64,000 nucleotides of DNA, from contig NZ_JAGGJV010000009.1 in NCBI RefSeq assembly GCF_017873135.1, forward strand, positions 62,001 to 126,000. The letters run 5' to 3'. Below the pieces are notes generated by a model, which saw nothing but the letters and a program-made list of their open reading frames with translations, was not told the origin of the DNA and made no database searches. The translations under genes and the position numbers were made by a program. Source of the DNA: Rhizobium herbae. GTDB lineage: Bacteria; Pseudomonadota; Alphaproteobacteria; Rhizobiales; Rhizobiaceae. Position 1 is the stretch's first letter; the number at the start of each line of letters is the position of its first letter. Shown in pieces: positions 16,056 through 26,192 of the stretch.

Positions 16056-16075
16056 GCGACACGAACTGGTGTCGC
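16056..16075. terminator. Hairpin between convergent rid and MFS genes
   Basis: GCGACAC (16056-16062), a six-base loop and GTGTCGC (16069-16075) form a perfect 7-bp stem in the 84-bp gap between two convergent genes. No T tract follows on either strand, so function as a bidirectional terminator is only suggested by location. Confidence 0.4.
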
Positions 16076-16089
16076 AAGCCGCCAAACAC

Positions 16090-17271
16090 CTATGGGAGCG
16101 ATGGCAATGAGCCATCCGCCGCGCCTTCCGGGCCTCGCCGCGGCGCCAGCGCCTTGACCGAGAACAGCGCATAGATGATCAACGGCAGGCAGACGAGGTA
16201 GGACGTGCGGATGCCGGCATGTTCGGCGATGAAGCCAAGCAGCGGCGGGGCGAGGAAGAAGACGATGAACGTCACCTGGCCGAGCGCTGCGACATTCACC
16301 TGCGCCGCCCGGTCGGTGCGCTGGGCGGCAGCCGACACCGCCAGCGGATAGACCGCACTGCATCCAGCCCCCATCAGCGCGAAGCCGAGCAGCGCGACAT
16401 AGGCGTGCGGCGCCAGCCAGACGGCGCTGAGGCCGATCGCCGACAGGATCAGCAGGGCCGTGGCGACAGCGCGGGCGCCAAACCGGTCGACGACCGGGTC
16501 GATGAATAGTCGTGCCATCGCCATGAAGAAGGTGAACAGCGTCAGGCCGAGGCCGCCGATGAACGGCTCGACCGCGAAGACGTCACGCATGTAGATCGCC
16601 GACCAGTCGATGCCGGCACCTTCGACGAGGAAGGCAGCGACGCCGATAATGCAGAGCGGCAGGAGGCCAAGGGTCGGCAGGGCCAGCAGCGGCGCCTTCG
16701 CCTCATGCACAACAGCCCGCGCCGGCGCGTTGCGGATGCCGGAAATGGCAATCGTTCCGACGATCAGAACGACAGCGAGCGTGACTGCAAGATGAAGCTG
16801 CATCGAGATTTCGGCCTGGCGCACGGCCGACGCGATCAGCGCCGTGACAAAGAAGCCGAAGCTCCAGAAACCGTGGGCACGATTCATGATGCCGCGGCAG
16901 AGCTGCGCCTCGAGGCGGTCGATCTCGACATTGAGATTGATTTCCAGCGCGCCGGCCAGAAGCCCTGCCCCGAACAGCACGCAGAAAACCATCGGTGCCG
17001 CGCCGACCCAGGGAACGATTGCGAACGACGCAGCAGTGCCAAGAACGGTCACGAAGGCGGTCGTTCGCGCGCCCAGATGCGCGATCAGCGGCGAAGAGAA
17101 TGTCAGCGAAATCAGCGCACCGATCGCCATGCCGATGAGGGTCAGTCCCAGCTCGGATTTGTTGACATTCAAAGCCACTTGCAAATCAGGCATGCGGGCC
17201 AGCAGCGCCCCAAGCGAGACGGCGAACAGGAAGAAACAGATGTAGATCCTGTGATGCGGCGCGATATTCAT
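16090..17271 (-). CDS. Major facilitator superfamily transporter (YbjJ/FucP-like)
   Basis: A 393-residue, 12-helix inner-membrane carrier. The start at 17271 (MNIAPHHRIYICFFLFAVSLG) has GAGGA in front and leads directly into the first helix; the frame stays open to 17448 but that part carries a terminator of the upstream gene. The family loop ARMPDLQVALNVNKSELGLTLIGMAIGAL and the internal NLNVEIDR...MNRAHGFWSFGFF are characteristic of the group annotated as YbjJ-like or sugar MFS proteins. The gene is convergent with the catabolic operon and follows aspartate aminotransferase in the same direction after a strong terminator, so it has its own promoter. The cargo cannot be told. Confidence 0.82.
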   Translation of the reverse strand: MNIAPHHRIYICFFLFAVSLGALLARMPDLQVALNVNKSELGLTLIGMAIGALISLTFSSPLIAHLGARTTAFVTVLGTAASFAIVPWVGAAPMVFCVLFGAGLLAGALEINLNVEIDRLEAQLCRGIMNRAHGFWSFGFFVTALIASAVRQAEISMQLHLAVTLAVVLIVGTIAISGIRNAPARAVVHEAKAPLLALPTLGLLPLCIIGVAAFLVEGAGIDWSAIYMRDVFAVEPFIGGLGLTLFTFFMAMARLFIDPVVDRFGARAVATALLILSAIGLSAVWLAPHAYVALLGFALMGAGCSAVYPLAVSAAAQRTDRAAQVNVAALGQVTFIVFFLAPPLLGFIAEHAGIRTSYLVCLPLIIYALFSVKALAPRRGPEGAADGSLPSLP

Positions 17272-17410
17272 GACTTGGCTCCTCGACAGGCGGTCATGTA
17301 CCGGGAATCGCGCGGAAGTGGAACCCGCGGGGCGTGTTCGGGGCAGTAATTTAAGGCTGTTAGGCCAGATGTCGCTACGCTGACTGCCCGATGGGAGCCA
17401 ATGACTACCA

Positions 17411-17436
17411 ACAAAAAACCCGCCGTTTCCGGCGGG
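17411..17436 (-). terminator. Intrinsic terminator of aatA
   Basis: On the minus strand CCCGCCG, a four-base loop and CGGCGGG are followed by TTTTTTG. It begins 25 bases after the aspartate aminotransferase stop codon and is a textbook Rho-independent terminator; it separates this gene from the MFS gene. Confidence 0.88.
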
Positions 17437-17460
17437 CTCCTGTTGCATTGCAGTGATTCC

Positions 17461-19124
<1,664 letters not shown>

Positions 19125-21479
19125 ATGCTTCTGGACACCGAAAATGCGGGAGCGCCGCCAAGCCGCTCGCACACCCGACACATCGAATATCTGCTGGTCG
19201 CAGCCCTTGCGGCGGTAACTCTGGTCCTGCTTTTCGCGATGGGCTTTTTCTCGCACGCGGCAGCCGAAACGGCCGAAGGCAAGCCGCAACGTTTCGCCGG
19301 CTATGTGCATCCCAACGACATGGGCACCGGCGCCCTGCTCTTCCCCTCCAAGGAGCCCGGCTCCTTCGTCGAAGCGCCGCGCCTGGCGACCGACGTGGTG
19401 ATCGACGTCAACGGCCCGATCATCCGCACCCGCGTCACCCAGCGCTTCCAGAACCCGAGCAAGGGCTGGGTCGAGGGCACCTATGTCTTTCCGCTGCCGG
19501 AAAACTCCGCCGTCGATACGCTCAAGATGCAGATCGGCGACCGCTTCATCGAGGGCGAGATCAAGGCCCGCGAAGAGGCCCGCAAGGTTTATGAGCAGGC
19601 CAAGGCCGAGGGCAAGAAGACGGCGCTTCTAGAGCAGCAGCGCCCCAACATCTTCACCAACCAGGTCGCCAATATCGGCCCCGGCGAAACCATCGTCGTG
19701 CAGATCGAATACCAGAGCAGCGTGCATCAGTCGGGCGGCGAATTTTCGCTCCGGTTCCCGATGGTCGTCGCACCCCGCTACAATCCGGATCCGATCGTCC
19801 AGACCGTCGATCTCGACCCCAATTCCGGTTATGCGGCCAACGACCCGGTTCCGGATCGCGACAGGATCACGGCACCGGTGCTGGACCCGGCCGAGAACGC
19901 CCGGATCAATCCGGTGACGCTGACGGTCAACCTGAACGCCGGTTTCCCGCTCGGCAACGTGACCTCGCCATTCCATGCGACAGACACGCAGACCGTCGAC
20001 GACATGGCGCGGACGATTTCGCTGAAGAGCGGCAGCGTCCCGGCCGACAAGGATTTCGAGCTGAGCTGGACTGCGAGCGCCGGCAAGACGCCGCATGCGG
20101 GCCTGTTCCGCGAGACGATGAACGGCAAGACCTATCTGCTCGGCTTCGTGACGCCGCCGGCCGATGATGCCGCCGCGACAGACGCGCGGCCGAAGCGCGA
20201 GGTGGTCTTCGTCATCGACAATTCCGGCTCCATGGCTGGCAAATCGATCGAGCAGGCCCGCGAAAGCCTGGCGCTGGCCATCTCCAAGCTTCAACCGCAA
20301 GACAGGTTCAACGTCATCCGCTTCGACGATACGATGAGCGTACATTTTCCGTCCCTGGTCCAGGCGACGCCGGACAAGCGCGAGGATGCCATCGCCTTCG
20401 TTCGCGGCCTGACGGCGGACGGCGGCACGGAAATGCTGCCGGCGCTGGAGGCGGCGCTGCGCACGCAAGGGACCGTCGAACCCGGTGCCCTGCGGCAGGT
20501 GGTGTTCCTCACCGATGGCGCAATCGGCAACGAAGAACAGCTGTTCGCGGAAATCTCCAGGAATCGTGGCGATGCCCGCGTCTTCACCGTCGGCATCGGC
20601 TCGGCGCCCAACACTCACTTCATGACCAAGGCCGCCGAAATCGGCCGTGGCACGTTTACGCTGATCGGCTCGGAAGATCAGGTCGCGGCCCGCATGGGCG
20701 AACTGTTCGACAAGCTCGAAAAGCCTGTCATGACCGATATCGCCGTGACCTTCGATGGCGCGAATGCGCAGGATATCACACCAAACCCGATGCCGGATCT
20801 CTATCGCGGCGAGCCGGTGGCACTGACCGCACAGTTGGACGGCACATCGGCTGTCGGCAAATTGCAGATCATCGGCAAGACCGGCAGCCAGCCCTGGCGT
20901 ATCGAGATGGACGTTGCCAAGGCCTCCGAGGGCAAGGGTATCGCCAAGCTTTGGGCACGCCGCAAGATCGATGATCTCGAAGCCAGCGCCTATGCCGTGA
21001 ACGACGCGGCGACGCTCGACAAGCAGATCGAGACGGTGGCGCTTGCCAACCATCTCGTCTCGCGCGTCACCAGTCTCGTTGCCGTCGACGTCACGCCATC
21101 GCGTCCCGCCGGCCAACCTGTGGCCAGCACCGATCTGCCGCTCAACCTGCCCGACGGTTGGGACTTCGACAAGGTCTTTGGCGAAAAGCCGCAACAGACG
21201 ATCCCGGAAGGCCAGCGCAAGGCGTCGCTTGAACAGAGCGAGGAACAGGCAATGCTGGTTGCCGACCGCATGGCCGCGGCGCCAACGGCGCGCGCAGCCG
21301 GCCTGATCGCCGATGCCGGGACACAGGTGGACCTGCCGCAGACGGCGACGCTGGCCGACCGGCATATCCTGATCGGCCTGATGCTGCTCGCCTTCGCCCT
21401 GATGGCGGCCACCACCTTCAGCCTGTGGCGCTGGCAGCTGCGCGGCCTTGTTTTGGAGGCACGCGGCCGTGTCAGATAA
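19125..21479 (+). CDS. VIT/VWA sortase-target surface protein with LPQTAT sorting signal
   Basis: A 784-residue protein of the proteobacterial sortase-target type. An N-terminal membrane/signal segment (about residues 22-46) is followed by a VIT domain (about 65-200, with VTQRFQNPSKGWVEGTYVFPLPENSAVD). The VWA domain (about 358-530) has an intact MIDAS DxSxS, D365-N-S-G-S. The C-terminus is a full sorting signal: LPQTAT at 737-742, a hydrophobic helix (about 748-768) and a basic tail ending RGRVR. The gene overlaps the class GN sortase gene by 11 bases, so enzyme and substrate are translationally coupled. The protein is presumably transferred by the sortase to an amine on the outer face of the inner membrane or in the periplasm. 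VIT/VWA proteins usually mediate adhesion or protein binding; the acceptor is unknown. Confidence 0.9.
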   Translation: MLLDTENAGAPPSRSHTRHIEYLLVAALAAVTLVLLFAMGFFSHAAAETAEGKPQRFAGYVHPNDMGTGALLFPSKEPGSFVEAPRLATDVVIDVNGPIIRTRVTQRFQNPSKGWVEGTYVFPLPENSAVDTLKMQIGDRFIEGEIKAREEARKVYEQAKAEGKKTALLEQQRPNIFTNQVANIGPGETIVVQIEYQSSVHQSGGEFSLRFPMVVAPRYNPDPIVQTVDLDPNSGYAANDPVPDRDRITAPVLDPAENARINPVTLTVNLNAGFPLGNVTSPFHATDTQTVDDMARTISLKSGSVPADKDFELSWTASAGKTPHAGLFRETMNGKTYLLGFVTPPADDAAATDARPKREVVFVIDNSGSMAGKSIEQARESLALAISKLQPQDRFNVIRFDDTMSVHFPSLVQATPDKREDAIAFVRGLTADGGTEMLPALEAALRTQGTVEPGALRQVVFLTDGAIGNEEQLFAEISRNRGDARVFTVGIGSAPNTHFMTKAAEIGRGTFTLIGSEDQVAARMGELFDKLEKPVMTDIAVTFDGANAQDITPNPMPDLYRGEPVALTAQLDGTSAVGKLQIIGKTGSQPWRIEMDVAKASEGKGIAKLWARRKIDDLEASAYAVNDAATLDKQIETVALANHLVSRVTSLVAVDVTPSRPAGQPVASTDLPLNLPDGWDFDKVFGEKPQQTIPEGQRKASLEQSEEQAMLVADRMAAAPTARAAGLIADAGTQVDLPQTATLADRHILIGLMLLAFALMAATTFSLWRWQLRGLVLEARGRVR

Positions 21480-22173
21480 ACGCAGCAATGATGGCAACCA
21501 CACCGACGAAGGGCGCGCCGGCTTTCTGGCGCGCCTCAACGCGCTGGAGACGGTCGTGCTGGCCGGGATCCTGCTCGTGGCGCTCGCCGGCCTGATGCTG
21601 GTCGGCAAGGGCTTCTACATGAAGGCCAAGGCGGAGGTTTCGCAGGTGCTGCTGAAGCGCAGCTTCGAGGCGCAGCTGCAGGGAGACGCGGACGTCAAAC
21701 CATGGCCCTGGGCCGATTTTTCCACCGAGGCGGAGATCGCCGCTCCGCGCATCGGCAAGACCGCCGTCGTGCTTTCCGGCGCCAGCGGCGAGGCGCTCGC
21801 CTTCGGGCCGGCGCGGCTGGCCAACACCCCGGCACCGGGCGAACTCGGCACCTCCGTCATCGCCGCCCATCGTGACACGCATTTCCGCTGGCTGAAGGAC
21901 GTCAAGCCGGGCGACCTTCTGCTCGTCACCCGCAAGGATGGAACAAACCTCACCTTCCGCGCCGGCACCAGCCGGATCGCCCGCTGGGACGAGAGCGGCA
22001 TCAACGCGGATGCGCCCGGCCGCAATCTGGCGCTTGCCACCTGCTGGCCGTTCGATGCGACCGAGCAAGGCCCTTTGCGCTATATCGTCAATGCGGAACT
22101 TGTTCCGGACGCCGGACAATCGAAGCTCTCGGCACTCGATAAGCCCGTTCAACTCCCGGTAAAATCCTTTTGA
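21469..22173 (+). CDS. Class GN (Gram-negative) sortase
   Basis: A 234-residue membrane-anchored transpeptidase. A GTG start at 21469 is chosen because GGAGG lies nine bases upstream; an ATG at 21448 would place the start deeper in the target gene. One transmembrane helix (about 25-47, VVLAGILLVALAGLMLVGKGF) leads to the sortase barrel. The catalytic set is complete: His134 in VIAAHRDTHF, Cys192 in LATCWPF and Arg204 in GPLRYIV. The sequence is of the GN group known from proteobacteria that carry a single dedicated VIT/VWA substrate, here the overlapping upstream gene. Sortases are rare in Rhizobiaceae-like genomes compared with Gram-positives. Confidence 0.9.
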   Translation: MSDKRSNDGNHTDEGRAGFLARLNALETVVLAGILLVALAGLMLVGKGFYMKAKAEVSQVLLKRSFEAQLQGDADVKPWPWADFSTEAEIAAPRIGKTAVVLSGASGEALAFGPARLANTPAPGELGTSVIAAHRDTHFRWLKDVKPGDLLLVTRKDGTNLTFRAGTSRIARWDESGINADAPGRNLALATCWPFDATEQGPLRYIVNAELVPDAGQSKLSALDKPVQLPVKSF

Positions 22174-22237
22174 TTGCAGAAACCCTTTAACCGGCCTTGA
22201 TCCCGTCGTCTGAGACCCCAGCTTCCAGGGGAAGCAC

Positions 22238-23428
22238 ATGGAGCGCGAGATGAAGACGACACCTGGATACCTGTTGAAATCCGCCGGTCTGGCGGCGGCT
22301 CTTCTCTCTGCCCCTTCCCCTTCCCTGGCCTTCGCTCAGGAGCCAGCGCAATTTTCGACGGAGAAAGCATCCGTGCAGGTCGGCACGATTGCCTCCGGCC
22401 TGGACAATCCCTGGTCGGTCGAGGTGTTGCCCGACGGCAGCTTCATCGTCACCGAGCTTGGCGGCACGCTTCGCACCATCCGGGACGGCAAACTTTCGGA
22501 GCCGATCGCCGGCGTTCCAGAGGTGGCGCGCCAGGGACAGGGCGGGCTTCTCGATGTGGCGCTCGATCCGGGCTTTGCGACCAGCCGGACGCTGTTCCTG
22601 TCGATGGCGGTTGCGGAGGGCGGTGGTTATGGAACGGCGATCGTGCGCGCCGTGCTTGCCGAGGACGGAAAGAGCCTGGCGGAGGTGAAGGAGCTCTTTC
22701 GGATGAACAGATTCACCGGCAAGGGCCAGCATTTCGGATCACGGATCGCCATCGCCGCCGATGGTAGCTTGTTTTTCGGCATCGGCGATCGCGGCGAACG
22801 GGATCGCGCGCAGGACATGCGCGACCATGCGGGCGCCATTCTGCATATCAACGCGGATGGCAGCATCCCGTCGGGCAATCCCTATAAGGACGGCCCCTAT
22901 AAGGACGGCAAGACCGGGCTTCCCGAGATCTGGTCGAAGGGTCACCGCAATCCGCAAGGGATCGTTATCGACCCCGCCAACAACCAGTTGCTGACCGTCG
23001 AACATGGTGCGCGCGGCGGCGATGAGATCAACACGCCGCAGCCGGGCAGGAATTACGGCTGGCCGGTGATCACCTATGGCAAAGACTATTCCGGCGTGGA
23101 GATCGGCGTCGGCCAGGCCGCTGACGGCTACGAGCAGCCGCTCTACTACTGGGATCCGTCGATCGCGCCCGGAGCCATCGATGTCTATCACGGCGCGATG
23201 TTTCCGCAGTGGGAAGGCAATCTTTTGGTCGCGGCGCTGAAGTATCAGCTGCTGGCACGGCTGGAGCGGGACGACAGCGGCGCGGTCGTTTCGGAGGAAC
23301 GGCTGTTCGAGGGCGAATTCGGACGCATCCGCGACGTCAAGGTAGCGCCCGACGGCTCCATCCTGATGCTGACGGACGGAGACGATGGCGCGCTGCTGCG
23401 GATCTCCGCTGCGGACAAGAAGAGCTGA
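22238..23428 (+). CDS. PQQ-dependent aldose sugar dehydrogenase-like protein (YliI/Asd)
   Basis: A 396-residue exported six-bladed beta-propeller oxidoreductase of the soluble glucose dehydrogenase group. The signal peptide lies at about 1-33 (cleavage after SLAFA). The catalytic/PQQ region is FTGKGQHFGSRIAIAADGSLFFGIGDRG, where the histidine is the expected base, and the PQQ- and Ca-binding loops are KGHRNPQGIVIDPANNQLLTVEHGARGGDEIN. The family oxidises aldoses in the periplasm with PQQ. It is 64 bases after the sortase gene in the same direction and may share its transcript, though a functional link is not obvious. MKTTPG (22250) is an alternative start that gives a more typical signal peptide. 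Confidence 0.88.
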   Translation: MEREMKTTPGYLLKSAGLAAALLSAPSPSLAFAQEPAQFSTEKASVQVGTIASGLDNPWSVEVLPDGSFIVTELGGTLRTIRDGKLSEPIAGVPEVARQGQGGLLDVALDPGFATSRTLFLSMAVAEGGGYGTAIVRAVLAEDGKSLAEVKELFRMNRFTGKGQHFGSRIAIAADGSLFFGIGDRGERDRAQDMRDHAGAILHINADGSIPSGNPYKDGPYKDGKTGLPEIWSKGHRNPQGIVIDPANNQLLTVEHGARGGDEINTPQPGRNYGWPVITYGKDYSGVEIGVGQAADGYEQPLYYWDPSIAPGAIDVYHGAMFPQWEGNLLVAALKYQLLARLERDDSGAVVSEERLFEGEFGRIRDVKVAPDGSILMLTDGDDGALLRISAADKKS

Positions 23429-24034
23429 TCGCTCCGCCTTGTCGTATGGGGCGGCGCACTTGGCCGCTGCTGCCGAAGCATGGGTCTTTGCGAGCGGCAG
23501 GCCCTTGCTTTCCACAGAGTCGATGTTGGAGCAACGGCACGGTCCCGCAACGAAGTTGCAAGTTTTATCAAACGGTTAATATTTGAAGAAGCTATGGACG
23601 TGCACCGGAGTACCACGCCGCTCTATGGCCAACCCTGCCGAAAACAGCCTAAAAAATATGCAAAAAATAGCAAACGGCAATATTTTCAATAGCTTGCAAT
23701 ATATAATCCGAAAAATCATATTTTTCGGCAGTTGATTGCTTTTTAAACAAACCAAAATGGCACACTTGTTTCAAAAAACTTTTGCTTGCCAATTTAAAAT
23801 AAACACAGCAAGCTTACTGTGTTCGGGCAATTTGCGAACACGGGAAGACCTTTAAATAACGCGCGCCGGACACGCAAAATGTTCCGGGCAGTCAGGCAAA
23901 GACAGAGTTTTTCGATGGCTGGCTGCAATTACAGGACCCTTTCCTCATAGTCGAGAACTGCCTGCCGCACGCCCCTGGGGCAAACATCGTAATGCTGCCC
24001 GCCGCATTCGGGCAGAGGAAAAAGGACCTGACGC
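23429..24034. other. AT-rich non-coding region and long leader before the cold-shock gene
   Basis: A 606-bp gap with no supported gene. Bases about 23560-23800 are strikingly AT-rich compared with the surrounding sequence, with many A and T tracts. An inverted repeat GTGTTCG (23819-23825) and CGAACAC (23835-23841) follows. Just before the cold-shock gene CTGCCCG (23995-24001) pairs with CGGGCAG (24009-24015), directly next to its AGGAAAAAGGA ribosome site. Long structured 5' leaders are typical of temperature-controlled csp messages, so the last 150-200 bases are probably transcribed leader. Confidence 0.5.
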
Positions 24035-24250
24035 ATGGCCGAGACTGGCATTGTTAAATTCTTCAACACCGACAAGGGCTTCGGTTTCATCAAGCCTGAT
24101 AACGGTGGCGCCGACATCTTCGTGCATATTTCCGCAGTCCAGGCCTCGGGCCTGAACGGACTATCCGAAAATCAGAAGGTCAGCTTCGACACGGAACCGG
24201 ATCGCCGCGGCAAAGGCCCGAAGGCGGTCAACCTGCAGGTTTCGGGCTAA
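24035..24250 (+). CDS. cspA: Cold-shock-domain RNA chaperone
   Basis: A 71-residue single OB-fold cold-shock protein. [36 protein letters not shown] contains both RNA-binding motifs (RNP1 KGFGFI and RNP2 DIFVHI). Such proteins melt secondary structure in mRNA after cold shock or in stationary phase. The gene stands alone behind a long AT-rich upstream region and a hairpin beside the ribosome site, and is closed by an intrinsic terminator. The symbol denotes the family; rhizobia carry several paralogues and which one this is cannot be told. Confidence 0.93.
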   Translation: MAETGIVKFFNTDKGFGFIKPDNGGADIFVHISAVQASGLNGLSENQKVSFDTEPDRRGKGPKAVNLQVSG

Positions 24251-24285
24251 ACAGTCCACTCGCTGCAAACCGATTCACGTTGAAG

Positions 24286-24309
24286 CCCGGCCTCGTTGCC
24301 GGGTTTTTT
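24286..24309 (+). terminator. Intrinsic terminator of the cold-shock gene
   Basis: CCCGGC (24286-24291), a six-base loop, GCCGGG (24298-24303) and a run of six T residues. It lies 36 bases after the stop codon. Confidence 0.88.
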
Positions 24310-24396
24310 CATTCAGCCTGCATTCAGTTTCGCCATATTAATCTGTTTCCATCATGAAGGACGGAAACGGTCCGGCCCATTCACAGGATCAAAACA

Positions 24397-24825
24397 ATGA
24401 ACAAGTTTATCAAAGCTGCTGTTCTGGCCCTTGCCACTGCTGCCACTGTCATTCCGGCAGTCACGCCGGTGCAGGCCGAAGACTGGGGACGCCGCAACTA
24501 CTATCGCCACGGTGGACACCACAACAACGGCGACGCTGTTGCCCTTGGCGCACTGGGTCTTGCCACTGGCGTGATCATCGGCGGTGCCATTGCCAGCCAG
24601 CCGCGCTACCAGGAACGGGTCTATATCGATCCGGAACCTGAATATTACGAACCGCGCCCGGTCTATCGCCGCCCCCGTCCCGTGGTGGTCGAGAGCTACG
24701 GTGCGCTTGAGCCCTGGTCCCCCGGCTGGTACCGTTATTGCTCGCAGCGTTACCGCTCGTTCGATTCCCGGTCCGGCACCTTCGTCGGTTATGACGGCAG
24801 AGAATATTTCTGCCGCGCCGGCTGA
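24397..24825 (+). CDS. BA14K-family exported protein
   Basis: A 142-residue secreted protein. The signal peptide is MNKFIKAAVLALATAATVIPAVTPVQAED. A glycine-rich hydrophobic stretch (GALGLATGVIIGGAIAS) is followed by a Tyr/Pro/Arg-rich linker. The C-terminus is the BA14K domain, WYRYCSQRYRSFDSRSGTFVGYDGREYFCRAG, with its two cysteines. BA14K is an immunoreactive, lectin-like Brucella protein and the domain is found widely in Rhizobiales, where these small proteins appear to work at the envelope. The gene is monocistronic, with a strong terminator behind it. Confidence 0.88.
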   Translation: MNKFIKAAVLALATAATVIPAVTPVQAEDWGRRNYYRHGGHHNNGDAVALGALGLATGVIIGGAIASQPRYQERVYIDPEPEYYEPRPVYRRPRPVVVESYGALEPWSPGWYRYCSQRYRSFDSRSGTFVGYDGREYFCRAG

Positions 24826-24848
24826 GACAGTATCCAATCCGTGAAAAA

Positions 24849-24878
24849 GGCACGCGCCAGCCGGCGCGTGCCTTTTTT
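24849..24878. terminator. Bidirectional terminator
   Basis: GGCACGCGCC (24849-24858), an AGCC loop and GGCGCGTGCC (24863-24872) with T6 on the plus strand and a matching A run on the other side. It can serve both the BA14K gene and the convergent MBL-hydrolase gene. Confidence 0.88.
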
Positions 24879-24925
24879 GTTGTGCCGATTTTGAAGACAC
24901 TTCCGCGTGCGCTGACCAGCGAGGC

Positions 24926-25567
24926 CTACAAACCACGCAGATAGGGGTTGGTCCGGCGCTCCTCGCCGATCTGGCCACCCGGACCATGACCGCAGATGAA
25001 ACCGACGGTATCGCCGAGCGGCAGGATCTTGTCGCGGATGGAATCGAGAAGCTGCTGGTGGTTGCCGCCTGGAAGATCGGTGCGACCGATGGAGCCGCGA
25101 AACAGCACATCGCCGACATGAGCGAAACCCTGTTTACGGTTGAAATAGACGACATGGCCGGGCGCGTGCCCCGGGCAATGCAGGACCTCGAAGACGTGAT
25201 CGCCGAAGGACACCGTGTCGCCGTCCTCCAGCCACCGGTCCGGCAGCACGTTCTCCACCTTCATCGCCAGTCCGAATTTCTCAGCCTGGGCTTCAAGCCG
25301 TTCGAGCAGCGGCAGGTCGTCCTTGTGCGGCCCGATGATATCGAGGTTCAGGGCTTCCTTGAGTTCCTTGGCGCCACCGGCGTGGTCGATATGGCCGTGG
25401 GTCAGCCAGATCGCTTTCAGCGCGATGCCGTTTTCCTTGATCGTCTTGAGGATGATATCGACATCACCGCCCGGATCGACGATCACGCCTTCCTTGGTGT
25501 CGGTGTCGAACAACACCGTGCAATTCTGCTGGAAATGGGTAACCGGGATAATGCCCGCCTGTAACAT
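24926..25567 (-). CDS. MBL-fold metallo-hydrolase (glyoxalase II-like, YcbL type)
   Basis: A 213-residue metallo-beta-lactamase-fold hydrolase. MLQAGIIPVTHFQQNCTVLFD is the typical start of the YcbL group, and THGHIDHAGG supplies the HxHxDH dinuclear zinc motif. The other ligands are visible as HCPGHAPGHV, GDVLFRGSIGRTDLPGG and the final GHGPGG. These proteins hydrolyse thioesters such as S-lactoylglutathione, or related substrates. The start at 25567 is chosen because the longer frame to 25648 adds 27 residues not typical of the family. It is convergent with BA14K and shares its terminator. Confidence 0.9.
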   Translation of the reverse strand: MLQAGIIPVTHFQQNCTVLFDTDTKEGVIVDPGGDVDIILKTIKENGIALKAIWLTHGHIDHAGGAKELKEALNLDIIGPHKDDLPLLERLEAQAEKFGLAMKVENVLPDRWLEDGDTVSFGDHVFEVLHCPGHAPGHVVYFNRKQGFAHVGDVLFRGSIGRTDLPGGNHQQLLDSIRDKILPLGDTVGFICGHGPGGQIGEERRTNPYLRGL

Positions 25568-25694
25568 GCCGCCTGCGCCTCGCTGTCTCAATGTGTTGCA
25601 AAGCATATAGGACGGACGCGCGGCAATGAAAACGGGAAAGACGGTCAATCGCGCGGAGAGCAGCTGCGTTGCGTCGGCACCGGAGAAAATGGCT

Positions 25695-25859
25695 TTAGCG
25701 CATCTCGGCGATTTCGACGGTTGCCGGCAACGGCGCCTGGAAATTGATCGTGGTCATCAAAAGTGCAAAAACTGCAAGCTTGGCGGCAACGACGGTGATG
25801 ACGACCGGGCGCAGCTGGCGCACGGCCGAATGCGGATCCTGAGTTATGTCCTGTTGCAT
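25695..25859 (-). CDS. 54-residue single-pass membrane protein, probable general-stress gene
   Basis: This small gene is only 54 codons long. It reads MQQDITQDPHSAVRQLRPV, then a hydrophobic helix VITVVAAKLAVFALLMTTINF, and ends PATVEIAEMR. A GAGGGG ribosome site precedes the ATG at nine bases. About 28 bases further upstream is a promoter-like GGAAC, 16 bases, TGTT, close to the alphaproteobacterial EcfG consensus (GGAAC, 16-17 bases, CGTT). Ribosome site, promoter and membrane segment all agree in strand and spacing. No function can be assigned. Small membrane proteins are common in the general stress regulon of this class. It stands 127 bases upstream of the MBL hydrolase gene in the same direction. 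Confidence 0.7.
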   Translation of the reverse strand: MQQDITQDPHSAVRQLRPVVITVVAAKLAVFALLMTTINFQAPLPATVEIAEMR

Positions 25860-25886
25860 CGTGATGGTCCCCTCTGTCGGCGTCTA

Positions 25887-25911
25887 AACACCGGAATTGC
25901 GCAAAGGTTCC
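25887..25911 (-). promoter_or_regulatory. EcfG-like (general stress sigma) promoter
   Basis: On the minus strand GGAAC (plus-strand 25907-25911) and TGTT (25887-25890) are separated by exactly 16 bases. The match to the GGAAC...CGTT consensus has one mismatch. It points at the 54-codon gene starting at 25859. Confidence 0.5.
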
Positions 25912-26192
25912 GGGAAAGCGGAACGGGTGCAATATTTTACATTCTCCCGGTATTCGCAGTTCCGCGGGGAACATCGCTCTGGTGCGCCTGGTCGAGGCAC
26001 AGACGCCGGCGGCAGGCGGGCAACCGTCAAATGCTTGCAGGGGACGGCAAGGGAAACGCGGTTTTTGGGGTCGGCGGGGCAAAACGACGAAGCGCCTTGC
26101 CAAGCCCGCTTCCCGTTATCGCCCTGCATGACAGGCCGATGAAATTCGCCCGGCTTTTCTCTCCACCTGAAGGCGATTTATTGAGTACGCTC

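Noticed and set aside
19629-21608. 659-codon minus-strand open frame opposite the VIT/VWA gene
   Set aside because: Low-complexity Arg/Asp/Gln-rich translation typical of an antisense high-GC frame.
23480-23692. 70-codon frame in the AT-rich gap before cspA
   Set aside because: No ribosome site, unnatural composition, ends inside an A/T tract.
25645-26103. 152-codon minus-strand frame upstream of the MBL hydrolase
   Set aside because: Cys/Arg/Pro-rich shadow in another frame; the 54-codon gene in the same region has a proper ribosome site, promoter and membrane segment.
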